DNA from: Kingdonia uniflora
Lineage: Eukaryota; Streptophyta; Magnoliopsida; Ranunculales; Circaeasteraceae
Direction of reading: 5' to 3'
DNA: 64,000 nt
NCBI GenBank assembly: GCA_014058105.1
Contig: JACGCM010000655.1
Span: 1,944,501-2,008,500 of the forward strand
How positions within the stretch are numbered: the stretch's first letter is position 1; the number at the start of each line of letters is the position of its first letter. Made by a program: the position numbers and the translations under genes. The notes under the pieces are model-generated. The model made no database searches and was not told the DNA's origin. It saw only the letters and a list, made by a program, of their open reading frames with translations. This document shows positions 36,734 through 47,469 of this stretch, in pieces.

Positions 36734-37776
36734 AAAGAACCTTTCCGAAGACGCTGCGTTCCGCGTACGCAAGTTGAACTCGAGTTTCGCCGTAATGTCT
36801 ATTCTAAACTTTTTAAAGTGAGTTAGAAGGAATAAGAAAGAGGAGAGCGCGGTAATGAGGCAATTGAGAACAAAAGAAGAATAGACTCGAAGGGTAGGCC
36901 TGCAACACACCGCTTATTTATCAATGGGCTTTTCTATAGCTATAGCTCTGAATGAGATCTTCTATAGGCTTTGAGAGACCGGCTCTTTTTAAAGCCACCT
37001 AACCCCCTTTCGGAATAGGTTGACCTTGCTTTTGATCGCATCAGTTGACCTTGCTTTTGACCGCATCGCAAGAAAGAAACGGTAGTTTAGAAGACCCTTT
37101 TGTTACCTCCAAACTACAACTACTAAAGACCTCCAATCATAGCAAACTACTAAAGACCTCCAATCATAGCAAAACTTCGCCAAAGTTTAGTCACCCCTAT
37201 AGCCAAAGTAAGCAAAGCCCTTTTCAACAAAAAGTACGCAAGTCCCTAAACTACTAGCTGCATAGCTCCTATTGAAACTAGTTAGTTAGACATAGCTTAG
37301 CTTAGCTCCTTTTTAAAGCGTTAGTTAAAGACGAAGGTAGCAGAAATTTGGTATAAAGTTTAGAAAGAGCCTATTTCGCGATTAGAGAACCGCAAACTCT
37401 CGCTTCATCAATCTAATCTCTTGCTAAAGGTTCAGCTATCAAGACGCTGACTGAGGTCCTTTTTAAAAGGCCAAGGGATGAAAGGGAAGAACTTGCGTAC
37501 GGGAAAAAAGCCACGCTAAGCGGCACTAGAAGGATCCTAGAAAGCAAAAGGCACCGAGGAAAGAACTCAAACGCACGCTTGTCGATTGCTGGTGTAAGAC
37601 TCACTCACCGAGGAAAGAACTCAACAGGTGCACGAAATAGGTTAAGCCGCACGACTTATGACCACCAGGAGAAGGGAAAATACATATAAGGTGAAGCCGT
37701 CTGCAACACACCACGAGAAAACGATGATTAGAGAGATAAACGGGAGTTTATCTATCTAACTGCTGTACTTTCAAAC

Positions 37777-38343
37777 TTGCGTACGAGGAAAACACTAAAG
37801 GAAAACACAGCACACGTTCACGAATGGGAGACTGAAAACTACGGGTACCCAAAAGAGGACCACATAAGACCTGAAAGGAGGGATAAAACAAGGACATACG
37901 GTCCGAAGTTCGAAACAAGGTCATCTTCGGAACAAGAAGTGACCGAGATAAAGCGAGGGAAAGCCAGATGCCAACCCACCCAGAAAAAACCAGCGCCAGG
38001 TTTCACGAGGTCTTTTCCTTCCTTGAAAATGGCAGGTAGGTAAGTTTCGTTCCGTAGTTTAGGACACTTTTCACGTACGCAAGTCGGAATGAAAACAAGC
38101 GTATGCAGCACCTGCATACGCTGCCCTCAGCAAGCAGCACCTAACAATCCTCGTATTCCTATGGCTATGGAATTTCTGCTCGAGTTTTTCCTACCTAACA
38201 TTCGACTAGCTCTTTTCTTTTGTTACTTGCGTACGGAGTTCTTTTCGCCGGTTTTTTTTGTGATGCATATCAAAAAGCATTGTTACCTATATCTTTTTCG
38301 CACGTATTCGAAGAGTTGCCGCTTCACCAGATCAGGTAGGTAA
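37777..38343. other. Low-repeat segment with possible coding relics
   Basis: This segment is less dominated by the dispersed words than its surroundings. A plus frame from 37777 to 38043 is hydrophilic and charged (HEWETENYGYPKEDH). The opposite strand from 38117 to 37839 is open and hydrophobic. A plus frame from 38089 to 38343 is hydrophobic and aromatic (MEFLLEFFLPNIRLALFF) and is interrupted by an ACTTGCGTACG word at about 38225 that adds a few in-frame residues. I recognise none of them. The segment may be a transferred gene fragment of unknown origin. Confidence 0.25.
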
Positions 38344-40735
38344 GCTAGGATCCTTTTTTTGAACTCCCACTAGAAAGCTACTTTTTAAGCCGGCAAGAAC
38401 AGAAGAAAAGAGATTTAGCGCTCTAAACTACCTGGTCTTTATGTGTGTTGCAGCACTAGAAAGCGAGATAGCTCATTTTAAAAACGCCACTACTAGGTCA
38501 GGTCCAGGACCGCTATGAAACTGAAAGCCGTAGTTTAGGATCCTCTTTTTTAAAGCTACTCTATACTCCAAACCCACTACCTGCACTCGGTATTCTAGAC
38601 AACTCAAAAGCAAAATCCACCCCCCCCAAAAAAGCTGCCTTTTCTTTTAGCGCTGGACCTAAGAAGCATTGTAGTTTAGAAGACAGACGCACTATGAAAC
38701 CAAAGAAAGAAAAGAAGAACGGCGCACATGCCACTTTTAAAAGTAGTTAGAGCACATGTCAATCCTCTTATCTCGTAGTTTAGGAAACCTCCCACTAGCA
38801 GGCGACTTGTAGCCTAACCCAGTATGAAACCTTTACTTTAGCCAACTCCTAACAGAACGACTAAAAAAACCAACAAAAAGAAAGACCTTGGGGCACCTTC
38901 GGGTTACCCACTTCATGGGTTAGCGCTTTGAACGTATCAACCTGTCTATTGCTAAGGTCCTGGACCAAGACTATCTCAATCGTCGACAGAAAACAGAAGC
39001 AAGGAGTGGGTTTCCCTACTCATAGACGTTTTTGAGCACCGCAGCAAGGATTGGGTTTCCCTACTCATAGCCGTCTTTGGCGTGCTCATTGAAGAGAGAA
39101 CTTCCATATCTACCCCGGGTCCAGTGTGCCACTCATTTTATACTGTGCCAAGACAGAAAAGAAGGGGTTTTGCTTGGTTGAGGAAGTAAACCAAGCCTGC
39201 TCTATACATTGCATTTCAACCGGGGGGTAGCCTGCCCATCACGAAATGTCTTCTCGTCGCTTTTGGCCTCGTCTTCTATATTTACGGGCATTTCCACTCG
39301 TCTAACCACCCGCACTCCTAAAAGAAAGCCGCTATAGTCATCCGCTTTACTTTGGGTCTCATGTATCCAAAAGCTTTTAAGCTCTTGAGACAAACTTGCG
39401 TACGGCGATCGCGGCTATAAAATGGCAGCTTGGGGTAAGAATTTCGGTCAGCCAAGATATCCCCCGTAGTTTAGGAATGACGTGATTTCATTTGGGGTCA
39501 GTCAGCCCTAGGGATTTGCACTGATCTAAGGATTTTCCGTCCTTCGCTTGAGCTACCTAAACCCAACTTGCGTACGGCGATAGTAGTTAGAGGGTCTTGT
39601 GGTGTGTTTGTGTTTTAGAGCGGGGCTTCAAGCCTACTGTGTTTATGCTTTGTAAGTCTCGCATTCAGGGTTGTATGCTTTCTATTAGCGAAACCACGGG
39701 GATTCTTCTTCTTATCTAGAATGGGTGCAGCAAGTAGAGAAGTTAAAGGACAGGAGAGAAAGCACGACTCCTGGTTCATTCACAGTAGTAAAGAGATCAG
39801 AAGTAATTGGAAAATAAAGATAAGAAGAGAAGAAGCTAGCCTCACCTGCCTTAGTTAAACTTGCGTACGGAGAGAAGGAAAAGCAAGAGCAGCCAAGTTC
39901 ACTGACTTGCGTACGAAGAAAGGAGAGAACCAAAAGCAAGAGCAGCCAAGTTCACTGACTTGCGTACGAAGAAAGGAGGCCGGATTCAAGAAAAGAGCCT
40001 GGATGGACTGAAGTAGGGCCTACCTTATCTATAGCTATAGTAGGCTGCATCAATCTTTCTTGCTGGATTTCTAAAAAAACAGGAGCCAGCAAGAAAAGAA
40101 GGACTTTAAATAGATGATGGAAAATAGGAAAAGAGGTATTTAAAAACAAGAATAGGTATTGTATTGAGCTAAGCCAAGATTAAGGAAGGATCCTTACGGA
40201 AAAGAGGTGGTAGCAAGATAAATGGAGTCCCTGTTTTAGCGAGCGCTAAAAGAAGAAAAAAAAAGGTACTAAGGAAAAGAGGGTGAAAGCGCTTGTTTTA
40301 AAATCGGCTCCAGCAAGGAAAGAATAGCTGCTAGCGCTTATTTAACAGCTTTCTAGTGCTCTCTTTTCTACGTACGCAAGTGTCTCGCATTTGCTGCCTC
40401 CAAACTACCGTCTTTCTTGTCTCGCATTTGCTGCCTCCAAACTACAACTACCTTGCGTCAGTCGTAGTTAAGGAAGCAAAAACAGGTAGGATCCTTCCAG
40501 CTATCTCCAGAGGAACGTGGGTCAGAACCACCTGAGGCATCCAGGGTAGTTTAGAGCTAGGGTTTTTTGTAGTTTTTTTTTGAAGCGTGACAAGAAAGTA
40601 GGATCCATAGTTTCTTGTTTTATCAGGTGGGCTTTTTTCCACTGTCACTATTCTTTGATTTAGAGATTTCGTGTAAATAGGACTTTTTTTGTATAGCGCT
40701 TCTTTTAGCGCTTCTTTTCTTTTTATTTTTTTATT
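38344..40735. other. Gene-poor stretch before the atp1 chimera
   Basis: Apart from a trnF relic at 39.5 kb I see only dispersed words, a duplicated AAGCAAGAGCAGCCAAG block carrying ACTTGCGTACG (39.90 and 39.96 kb), a duplicated TTTCCCTACTCATAG block at 39.01-39.07 kb and a duplicated CTCGCATTTGCTGCCTCC block near 40.38-40.44 kb. Immediately upstream of the chimeric gene, AGCGCTTCTTTT is present twice in tandem (about 40697-40722), followed by a T-rich leader. No plant mitochondrial CRTA-type promoter is clear. Confidence 0.6.
39511..39564 (-). pseudogene. trnF-like relic
   Basis: The minus strand shows a D-arm start GGTAGCTCA joined to AAGGACGGAAAATCCTT, which is the trnF anticodon arm with one changed loop base and still reads GAA. 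The D loop is shortened. After the anticodon arm ATCAGTG resembles trnF, but no T stem closes. It is a truncated, non-functional-looking copy, independent of the relic near 6.5 kb. Confidence 0.5.
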
Positions 40736-42169
40736 ATGGAATTATCTCCTAAACTACGAGCAGGTGAACTGACGACTCTCTTAGAGAGTAGGATGACCCG
40801 TTTTGATACCCATTTTCAAGTCGACGAGATCGGTCGAGTAATATCGGTTGGAGACGGTATTGCACGTGTTTATGGATTGAACGAGATTCAGGCAGGAGAA
40901 ATGGTGGAATTTGCCGGCGGTGTGAAAGGGGTCGCGCTGAATCTTGAGACTGATAATGTGGGTATAGTGGTTTTTGGAAGCGATACGGCTATCAAAGAAG
41001 GCGATCTTGTAAGGCTATACGACCACGAAGAAAAAGACGGAGTTGCAATGGAGCTAGAGAAAGCTTTAAACCTGGAGGAAAAGAAAGAGGAGATTGACTC
41101 CCAAATCTGGGACCTCTTAGAGTCAAGCGCTAAAGAGGAGTGTGTTGCTTCTTCTATAGAATGGGAAGGCGTAACAACGGAAGAGGAAACTGTCACCGGT
41201 GGAAAAAGTAAGCGTCACTATAGAAGCCATATTACTCAGGTAAAAAGAGCACAAAAGGAAAGGCGGTCGTTCATAGCGGCCGATCTAGAGACTATGCTTA
41301 TAGAAGGTACTCGCTTACCCTACGCTGCCGAGTTTGTATTGGTAAAAATAGGGTTGGACATAGGTTCATTGACTGATTTCCAGACCTTTTTTATCGAAAG
41401 CATCTCTCCTTTCCCCCCCGATTTAAAGCAGCAAAGCCAAAAGATGCTTTGTCAATTTCTCGATGCGTTAGAGCTGATGGCGAAAAATACAGGGGTTAGG
41501 ACTGTGTTCTTTCATAATCTAGCGAAGTTTGACGGCATCTTAATCTTAAAGCATTATGCGTCAACGGCCGGGGTTTTATACAAACTAAAACCCCTTATGA
41601 GAAACAACAAGCTTTATCAGCTAGAAGTTTTTCATGATGGTAAAAGAGTCTTGGTTTTCCGAGACTCGCTTCACCTATTGCCGGGAAGCCTCGCCAATTT
41701 AGCTCAGACGTTTTGTCCAGATTTGGGTGGTAAGGGGGAAGTAAAGCACGAGGAAGTGAGTGTGGAAACGCTAGAAGAGCAGAAAGAAACCTTGCTTGCA
41801 TACATGCGCCAAGATATTAGGCTTCTCGTGGATGTAATGCAAAGAGCTCAAGAACTGTTTCAGGTGCGTTTGGGGCTCAAAATAGGCACTAAAAGAGAGC
41901 CAGTGTTCGATAAGGAGGGCTTCTGGGTTGGCACCACCCCAAAAGAAGTGTATGACCTCGCCGGTGAAGACCGCGCGGTTAGCAAAATCGATAAGCAGAT
42001 CCTCGAGCAGGAGCTAGCAAAGAAAGATAAAGAACTGGATAAACTGGAGGTGGAGCTAAAAAAGAGCAAACATGAGCTCACAAAGAAGGAGCTAGCACTT
42101 GCGAATGCGAAGAGGGAGATCAAACTAGCTAAGATGCGGGAAGCCTTTTCTAAGAAGACTTTTAGATAG
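40736..42169 (+). CDS. Chimeric atp1 N-terminus / plasmid-type exonuclease ORF
   Basis: A 477-codon intact frame of three parts. Residues 1-92 are the start of ATP synthase subunit alpha ([20 protein letters not shown], then [17 protein letters not shown]), ending before the Walker A region. Residues about 93-170 are acidic linker. Residues about 175-375 match the 3'-5' exonuclease of family B, protein-primed DNA polymerases of plant mitochondrial linear plasmids: Exo I D183-x-E185, Exo II N261 to F265-D266, Exo III Y356 to D360. The polymerase domain is absent. Residues about 413-472 are a Lys/Glu/Leu coiled coil. It cannot act as ATPase subunit; nuclease activity is possible because the metal-binding acidic residues are retained. 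The ATG is the atp1 start. Chimeras of this kind are typical of plant mitochondria and some cause male sterility; that role here is speculation. Confidence 0.85.
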   Translation: MELSPKLRAGELTTLLESRMTRFDTHFQVDEIGRVISVGDGIARVYGLNEIQAGEMVEFAGGVKGVALNLETDNVGIVVFGSDTAIKEGDLVRLYDHEEKDGVAMELEKALNLEEKKEEIDSQIWDLLESSAKEECVASSIEWEGVTTEEETVTGGKSKRHYRSHITQVKRAQKERRSFIAADLETMLIEGTRLPYAAEFVLVKIGLDIGSLTDFQTFFIESISPFPPDLKQQSQKMLCQFLDALELMAKNTGVRTVFFHNLAKFDGILILKHYASTAGVLYKLKPLMRNNKLYQLEVFHDGKRVLVFRDSLHLLPGSLANLAQTFCPDLGGKGEVKHEEVSVETLEEQKETLLAYMRQDIRLLVDVMQRAQELFQVRLGLKIGTKREPVFDKEGFWVGTTPKEVYDLAGEDRAVSKIDKQILEQELAKKDKELDKLEVELKKSKHELTKKELALANAKREIKLAKMREAFSKKTFR

Positions 42170-43857
42170 CCTAAAGACACAAAGAAGGAGAGTAAAAAGG
42201 CGGCAGTTTTTTATCTTTCTGTCCCTTTTCCTAGAGTAGAGAGAGTAGCGCAATAGTAGCTTTAAAAAGGTAGCGGGGACCTCTCATTTCAACTGGGGAA
42301 GAGGTAGGGGGATGTGGTGGGTCATCCCCCCTGTATTGGCAGAACTAGAGTAGTAAGTGGGGCCCTCTCTTTTTCTATTCGATTAGGGAGATGTGGCGAG
42401 GGGGATTGGGTGGGACCCCCCTGTATTGGCAGAACTTATGAGTTTTAGTGACTTTCCGCCTATGGTTGAATCAAGTTTGGCGAAGTTTCGCGATCGCTAC
42501 GTGCGGAAAAGAGTTGAGTGACTTTCCGCCTATGGTTGAATCAAGTTTGGCGAAGTTTCGCGATCGCTACGTGCGGAAAAGAGTTGAGTGACTTTCCGCC
42601 TATGGTTGAATCAACGTACGCAAGTTTTGCGAAGTCGTGACAAGGCCTTTTTGGTCATATACCTTGGTCTTGCTTGTTATTGTTATATTCAGTTCCCTTT
42701 TTCTTCCCCCGCTAGGGTTCACTTATTTCTCCTTACCAGGAAGCGGCTAGGCTAAGAACTTGCGTACGAGGAAGCAAAGGCCGAAGAAAGACCTTCCACA
42801 CGACTGCTATTCTTTCCTGTTTGCTGTAACTGTAAACAGCCAATTTGCTTATTCAACAACTCTCTAATCAGTTTGGGCACTAGGCAGTAATAACTGGTAA
42901 GGTTAGTACGGACCCTTTTCAAAGGTCACTAGAGTGGCTCCCGTCTTTCCTCACTCGAGGTCTAGCTTTCCCTTGGATTACTTTGTCCTGCTTGAAGGAA
43001 AGTGCCGCACTATTCTTAGCCACTCGGAGATAGCCTTTTCGATCTTATTGGCTTAAGCAGACCATTCGTGAGCAGATAAGATCAAAGAAAGCAACCTACA
43101 GTCCCATGCATACTAATAGGACAAGGAAGTTACATATAATACTAATCTAAGAGGAAGCTGGTATTCAATTAGCTAGGGAGGGAGACAGGGTTCCAAACCT
43201 TTGGTGGCACCCCACCCGCATATACACATCTAAGAAAGAGACTCAAAATTGCCAACTTCTCACACTCTCCAATCATTCCACTTCTCACACTACGGCGACT
43301 AAGACTTTCTCAGGGCTCAAAAGAACCCTATTTTGGAGTGCCATCATAGGATAGGAGAACGGAAAGCTTGAGCTTTCGAAGTCATCTTTCCAAAGGCGAG
43401 TCAAAGCCATCGTGCGGCTTTTCAAGCCCGATCTTCCGAACCTGCTGCGTGAAAGCCCGATAGGGCATTCTCCTTTAGAGACCCTAATGACATTGACCAA
43501 GGGATCTTGATTGGATCCAATTGGTTTTTAAATTTCTACCGATTGATTTGAGAAAGCCGGCATCAGTCTGACGTGAGAGAAGTTGGCACAAGGGAAGTCC
43601 CTCGAAGCCGAAGTAGGGTTGAGTCTCAAGGTAAAAAGGTTCTCTTAGGCGCATGGTCCTCAATCTCCAAGTGGGACTGACTATTCTATGGATTCTCAAA
43701 GCAAGCCCTGACACTGGTGAAGCAGGCAATGCTAAGTCCTCTTGTCCATCTCTGTCAAGCAGAAGCTAAGCAGCAGGTCCCACCCATCTCCTAGTTTTGA
43801 TCGAAACGCAGGCTAATTTCCAGCATACTGGGTCTCGAAGAAGGGATCCAAACATAT
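42170..43857. other. Non-coding stretch after the chimera
   Basis: It begins with duplicated GGGGGATG/GATGTGG phrases and two CCCCCTGTATTGGCAGAAC repeats (about 42330 and 42418), then the 70-bp array. From about 43.1 kb the dispersed short words become rare and the sequence looks like imported DNA. Minus-strand open frames at 43285-43500 and 43484-43729 have no recognisable domain. This part may belong to the same insertion as the retrotransposon remnant that follows. Confidence 0.55.
42447..42640. repeat. 70-bp tandem repeat with an internal element insertion
   Basis: Copies begin at 42447, 42517 and 42587 with AGTGACTTTCCGCC. Copies 1 and 2 read GAATCAAGTTTGGCGAAG. The third reads GAATCAA, then CGTACGCAA (42615-42623), then GTTTTGCGAAG, after which it diverges. 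The third copy therefore holds a 9-bp insertion at a site already reading CAAGTTT. It is the clearest occupied and empty pair for the CGTACG family in this window. Confidence 0.93.
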
Positions 43858-45249
43858 TTGCCGATCCTTGTCCCCCAAGACCTAAAAAGAAAGAGGAAGG
43901 GGCGAAGCGAAAGTGAAAACTCTAAAAAGATTTCCGCCACCTTCGCCCAAAGCTCTGACAAAGGCAAGAAGCCTATGGCGTCAGCAGCTGTTGAAAAGGC
44001 CCCACCGGCTAAGAAGCCAGTCTTCGGCGAACTTGCGTACGGTGAGGATGAACCTAAGCGCCCAAGATAAACTCTTGAAGAGAGGAAGAAAAAAAAGTAC
44101 TCCTTCCGGAAGGATGAAGGATAAAGTACGAAAAATCTTCAATGATGCTCTGAAGAATGGCCTGCAACTCCCAGAGTGCAAGAGGCCCGCAGAGGAGGAC
44201 AAAGTAGACAACTCGAAGTGAAGTATTGCCCCTATCATTGGATCTTGGGGCACCCCATAGAAGATTTCTACATCTTCAAGGACTGGGTAGAGAAGCAATA
44301 CCAGTGCGGGGAGATCACTCTGTCCCCAAAAGTATTGTTGAAAACTCCAACAGAGCACACCAACACTATCCAAACGCTCCCGAGAGAGGTCTGGGGGCAA
44401 GAGCTTTACAGACGGCAGCAGGAACCTTACCTGCTACTTGTCTGTGAAGAAAAGGAGGAAAGTGGTAGTTGTAGTTAAGGAGGCCGTTAAGGATGGCGGA
44501 GGTCCGCACCCTCCAAGACCACTACCGTAAGAGCGGCTGGGAAGAGAGAACGAATCATAAGAAGGAAGCCGACGGTGGTATTGTCGGACCCCGGTCACTG
44601 AAAGACTTCAATGGAAGAATACCTCAATGCTCTCGAGGAGTATGTGAAAAAAGGGGCGAGTTCCAGTCGCTTTAAACGAATTCTTTCCTGAGAGAATGAA
44701 AAAAATCCTCACAAGACGAGACAGAAGAAAGCAGCCCCGCGTCGAGTTTAGCTGTCGCATAGACACCCACATTTGAAGACGTCTACGAATTCCCCATAGT
44801 GGAAGACGAGGATAGGAACGTATTCTGGGACGAGGCACAGGAAGTTCAGACAATGGAAGGAGAACCTTACTGGCTCCTCAATCCTTATCTCAAGAAGTCC
44901 CATCTGAACCTTCGTCGGCGTCAGAACGGGATTATTAAATAGACAGCCAACCTCGCTAAGGGTAACGAAATGATCAGCAGAGACTTGGCCAGCATTAGAT
45001 ACCCTCATTGAGGAGAGTCCTCAAGATCAGGGGAAAACCTGTTTACAAGAAAAGAAAAGCGCAGCACTAGCACGCATAGAAGCTCAGCTGGAAGAGATTC
45101 TAAGCGGGAGGCGCAATACTGAACCGGAGCCACATCGAGTTAGTTCCCCTCAAAGCCTTCTTTTCTTCCGAACTTTCCAACAAGTGCTTATGAAAGCAGG
45201 TCGGTCTCTATCAAACAATAAAGCGCTAGAGACAACTTTAGGGGCTTAG
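43858..45249 (+). mobile_element. Degenerate Ty3/gypsy gag region
   Basis: Pieces in different plus-strand frames resemble the gag of plant Ty3/gypsy elements. One is KIFNDALKNGLQLPECKRP near 44130-44195. The next is the YCPYHWILGHPIEDFYIFKD region from about 44224, in which the usual final cysteine of the Cys/His signature is replaced by Phe. A later frame holds AALARIEAQLEEI near 45061. Stops (for example TAA at 44068-44070) and frame changes break it throughout, and no protease, reverse transcriptase or LTR is evident. An ACTTGCGTACG word sits within the gag frame at 44031-44041. It is most likely a nuclear retrotransposon fragment transferred to the mitochondrion. Confidence 0.7.
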
Positions 45250-45521
45250 GGCAGGAAGATTGATAGACCGAGAAAGAGAAGATCTTTCTTTCTTCTTATA
45301 CCCTTCGTGCCCCATAGCTGTCGTAGAACGATATGAAAGTTCTCCCTCAACTCCCCTATGCCCCTTAGAGAATTAGACAACATGGTAAATGGTAAGACTT
45401 TGATTAGAAAGAAGGTGCCATCTCGAAAGTGCCGCTAGGAGGTTGAATCATGGAAGAAAAGCCTGGTCAAATGCGAACATTGCTTTTCCCGGGGTGCCGA
45501 TAGAAGGGAAATTTGGAATAG

Positions 45522-45555
45522 CCCACTATCTTAATTATTAGAAATAGATGCCCTA
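45522..45555. repeat. 34-bp direct repeat, left of mitovirus relic
   Basis: The block starts CCCACTATCTTAATTATTAG and ends GATGCCCTA. It recurs at 47523-47556 with one A to C difference. The copies stand about 2.0 kb apart in direct orientation and bracket the viral relic. Confidence 0.88.
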
Positions 45556-45713
45556 AACTACGAGGAATCAAAAAACCTGGTCTCTTACCCGTGCCGCTAT
45601 CTCTGACGAGATCAGGGTATCCGCGCATTATACCCCGCTTTCATCGTCTTATGATTTAGAAGAAGGATGCAAAGGCTGATCTAAACGTTCAATCTTACCT
45701 CTCGTTCTTTTCC

Positions 45714-47434
45714 TTGTCAAGACTGATCACCTTGGCAAAGAGAGTTTCGAGGGCGACGTTTCAAACTAGAGTCACACCGGGTGATACTGATGCGGTTATC
45801 TTGTTCATGTCTGAGGTGAAACCCTGTATAGAGTATCTCCGTACGCAAGTCAAACGGTACATTCCTGATGTGTTTCCAAGACTCCGCTTTATCAAGGGAT
45901 GACTTGGGAACCAACCTGGGCTCGTTCGATACCTACTCAGTTGTCGTATGAACAGCTTATGGTAAAGAATGGTGTTCCCCCTGCTAAAGCGAGGACTGCT
46001 CGATCCTCATTTACAGCGGAACTAACCGAGCTTCTATCTTGGCCTTGGCTTATGCAATTTACGCATGCCTACGGTGAGCAATACTCGCAAGGTTGCCTTA
46101 ACTACTGGCCAGCTTTTCTACGTTACCCATTTGATCCGATGAATAGACACTTGACTCACTGGGACTTGGAGGAATTCGAGGGTCCAGTACTACCATCTCA
46201 TCATGAGTTGCGTATACCAGTTGTGCCAGGGAAGTTAGGTTGCTCCTTAACTACGGAGGGAGCTGGTAAAAGACGGATATTCGCCATTGGTAACTAGATG
46301 AATCAGAGGCTTTTGGCTCCTGTTCACCAGTGGTTAGCTTCGCTCCTTAGGAAGCTGTCCACTGATAGGTAGCCTCTGTTATTTCTTTATGATGGAATGA
46401 GAGTCTGTTTCGGGCCGGCCTTTGCGTCCTCTGTTGTCAATTCTGCTTTGGCAACGAACTTCTTTCAAGTTCCGTTTGTCAAGAAGATGACGACTGTAAG
46501 TTTTGTGAAAGGTCAGCCTTTGGGATATCTGGCTTCTTGGACTCTCTTCGCACTTTCCCATCCTATTTTGGTGTGGTGGTGTGCAGAGCAGGTAGTTCCC
46601 ATGCGGCGGTTTACCGACTATGCGGTACTCGGTGATGACGTTGTGTTAGCTGATAAGCGAGTAGCTGGAGTTTATGAGTCATCTCTTAGACAATTAGGTG
46701 CTTCAATCTCTTATCAGAAAAGCCTGATTTCTGAGACTGGTGCTCTTGAATTCGCAAAGAGATTCAGGGTTCGTGGTGCTTCGGTTGATTTATCGCCGAT
46801 TACACTACGTAACCTCTGTCATTTCTACCACCCCTATGGGTTGATGGGAATCCATGGGCTACACCCGTGTAAAAGGTTCAGTACCAACATGCGTGTGGGT
46901 GGTGCAGGTTATCGACAACTTGCAACCTGTGACCATAAGCTGTCTCGACATTTTAGTCGGGTGCATGCTATGTGGACACGGCAGCGAATGCCTTTTGACC
47001 TGTGGATTGGAAGAGGTAAGCCTCTCAATCCATATCTCCGCGGTTTTATAGTTTCCCATTGTTGGGATGCTATGAAACCTAAAGAGCTCAGCCTTATCCC
47101 AGAGGACTACTTTGCTGGTCCTAAGGTTGGTGATTTCTCGGAGTACACTCAAAGAAGGAGGTGGGTCAGTCAGTGGCTGCGTTATGTACAGTGGTACTGC
47201 ACGGTCGCGCTATCGCCGGATGTGACCATTGATCAGTTCTTTGACGCTCCAGTCGTTATGACTAACTGGAGGCAAGACCGGAAAGATGAAAATCTAGTAC
47301 GGTTTGGCCTCTTATGGAAAGTCTATGACATTGTGGCTCAAAGAGGGTTAGACTTCAAGGTGCCAATACTTGGGTATAATCCTAGTCCTGTAAAGGGCTA
47401 TTTGATTGGTGGTTCTGGAAGTGACCGCAATTGA
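45714..47434 (+). pseudogene. Decayed mitovirus RNA-dependent RNA polymerase
   Basis: The plus strand encodes a mitovirus-type replicase in broken form. The conserved palm region is clear: a QPLGYLASWTLFALSH segment (motif B area) followed by YAVLGDDVV, with the GDD triplet at 46631-46639. The N-terminal part lies in a different frame (45714-45902), the frame changes near 45899, and in-frame TAG stops stand at 46295-46297 and 46370-46372. The total is shorter than typical mitovirus replicases, and the stretch around the second stop appears deleted, removing much of the motif A area. A CGTACGCAAGT word is inserted at 45840-45850. The last 345-codon frame is intact, but as a whole this is a relic. 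Endogenised mitoviruses are well known in plant mitochondrial and nuclear genomes. Confidence 0.88.
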
Positions 47435-47443
47435 TTAGTATCA

Positions 47444-47469
47444 GCTCTAGGTTGGTTAAGACCTAGAGC
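47444..47469 (+). repeat. Hairpin just after the mitovirus frame
   Basis: GCTCTAGGT (47444-47452) pairs perfectly with ACCTAGAGC (47461-47469) across an 8-base loop, starting 9 bases after the stop codon. Mitovirus RNAs often carry stable terminal hairpins, so this may be a remnant of the viral 3' untranslated region. A transcript-stabilising role in the mitochondrion is possible. Confidence 0.65.

Larger units (their letters stand above)
22507..37776. other. Gene-free repeat mosaic, 22.5-37.8 kb
   Basis: No gene is supported. Content includes a duplicated CACTTGCGTACGGTGAAAAC block (23.84 and 23.91 kb), paired CACTCTTTTAAACGTACGC blocks (24.68 and 24.71 kb), a GTGGATTTCCATAG array at 27.27 kb, the third 42-bp cassette (29372-29413), an array at 29.70-29.82 kb, a duplicated block at 30.42-30.51 kb, arrays at 31.5, 33.3 and 36.6 kb, and the inverted 47-bp cassette at 35053-35099. 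The open frames at 23040-23381, 28578-28920 and 31274-31585 show no recognisable domain. The last is traced to its array; the others are unexplained but weak. Confidence 0.6.

Noticed and set aside
40736..41011. Functional atp1 gene
   Set aside because: Only about the first 92 codons match; the nucleotide-binding domain is absent and replaced by unrelated sequence.
42628..42650. GAAGTCGTGACAAGG resembling the 3' end of small-subunit rRNA
   Set aside because: Only about 15 bases match, one differing from the conserved GTCGTAACAAGG; no adjoining rRNA sequence is present.
45714..47434. Functional mitovirus replicase rescued by RNA editing
   Set aside because: C-to-U editing cannot remove TAG stops or the frame change, and part of the palm region appears deleted.
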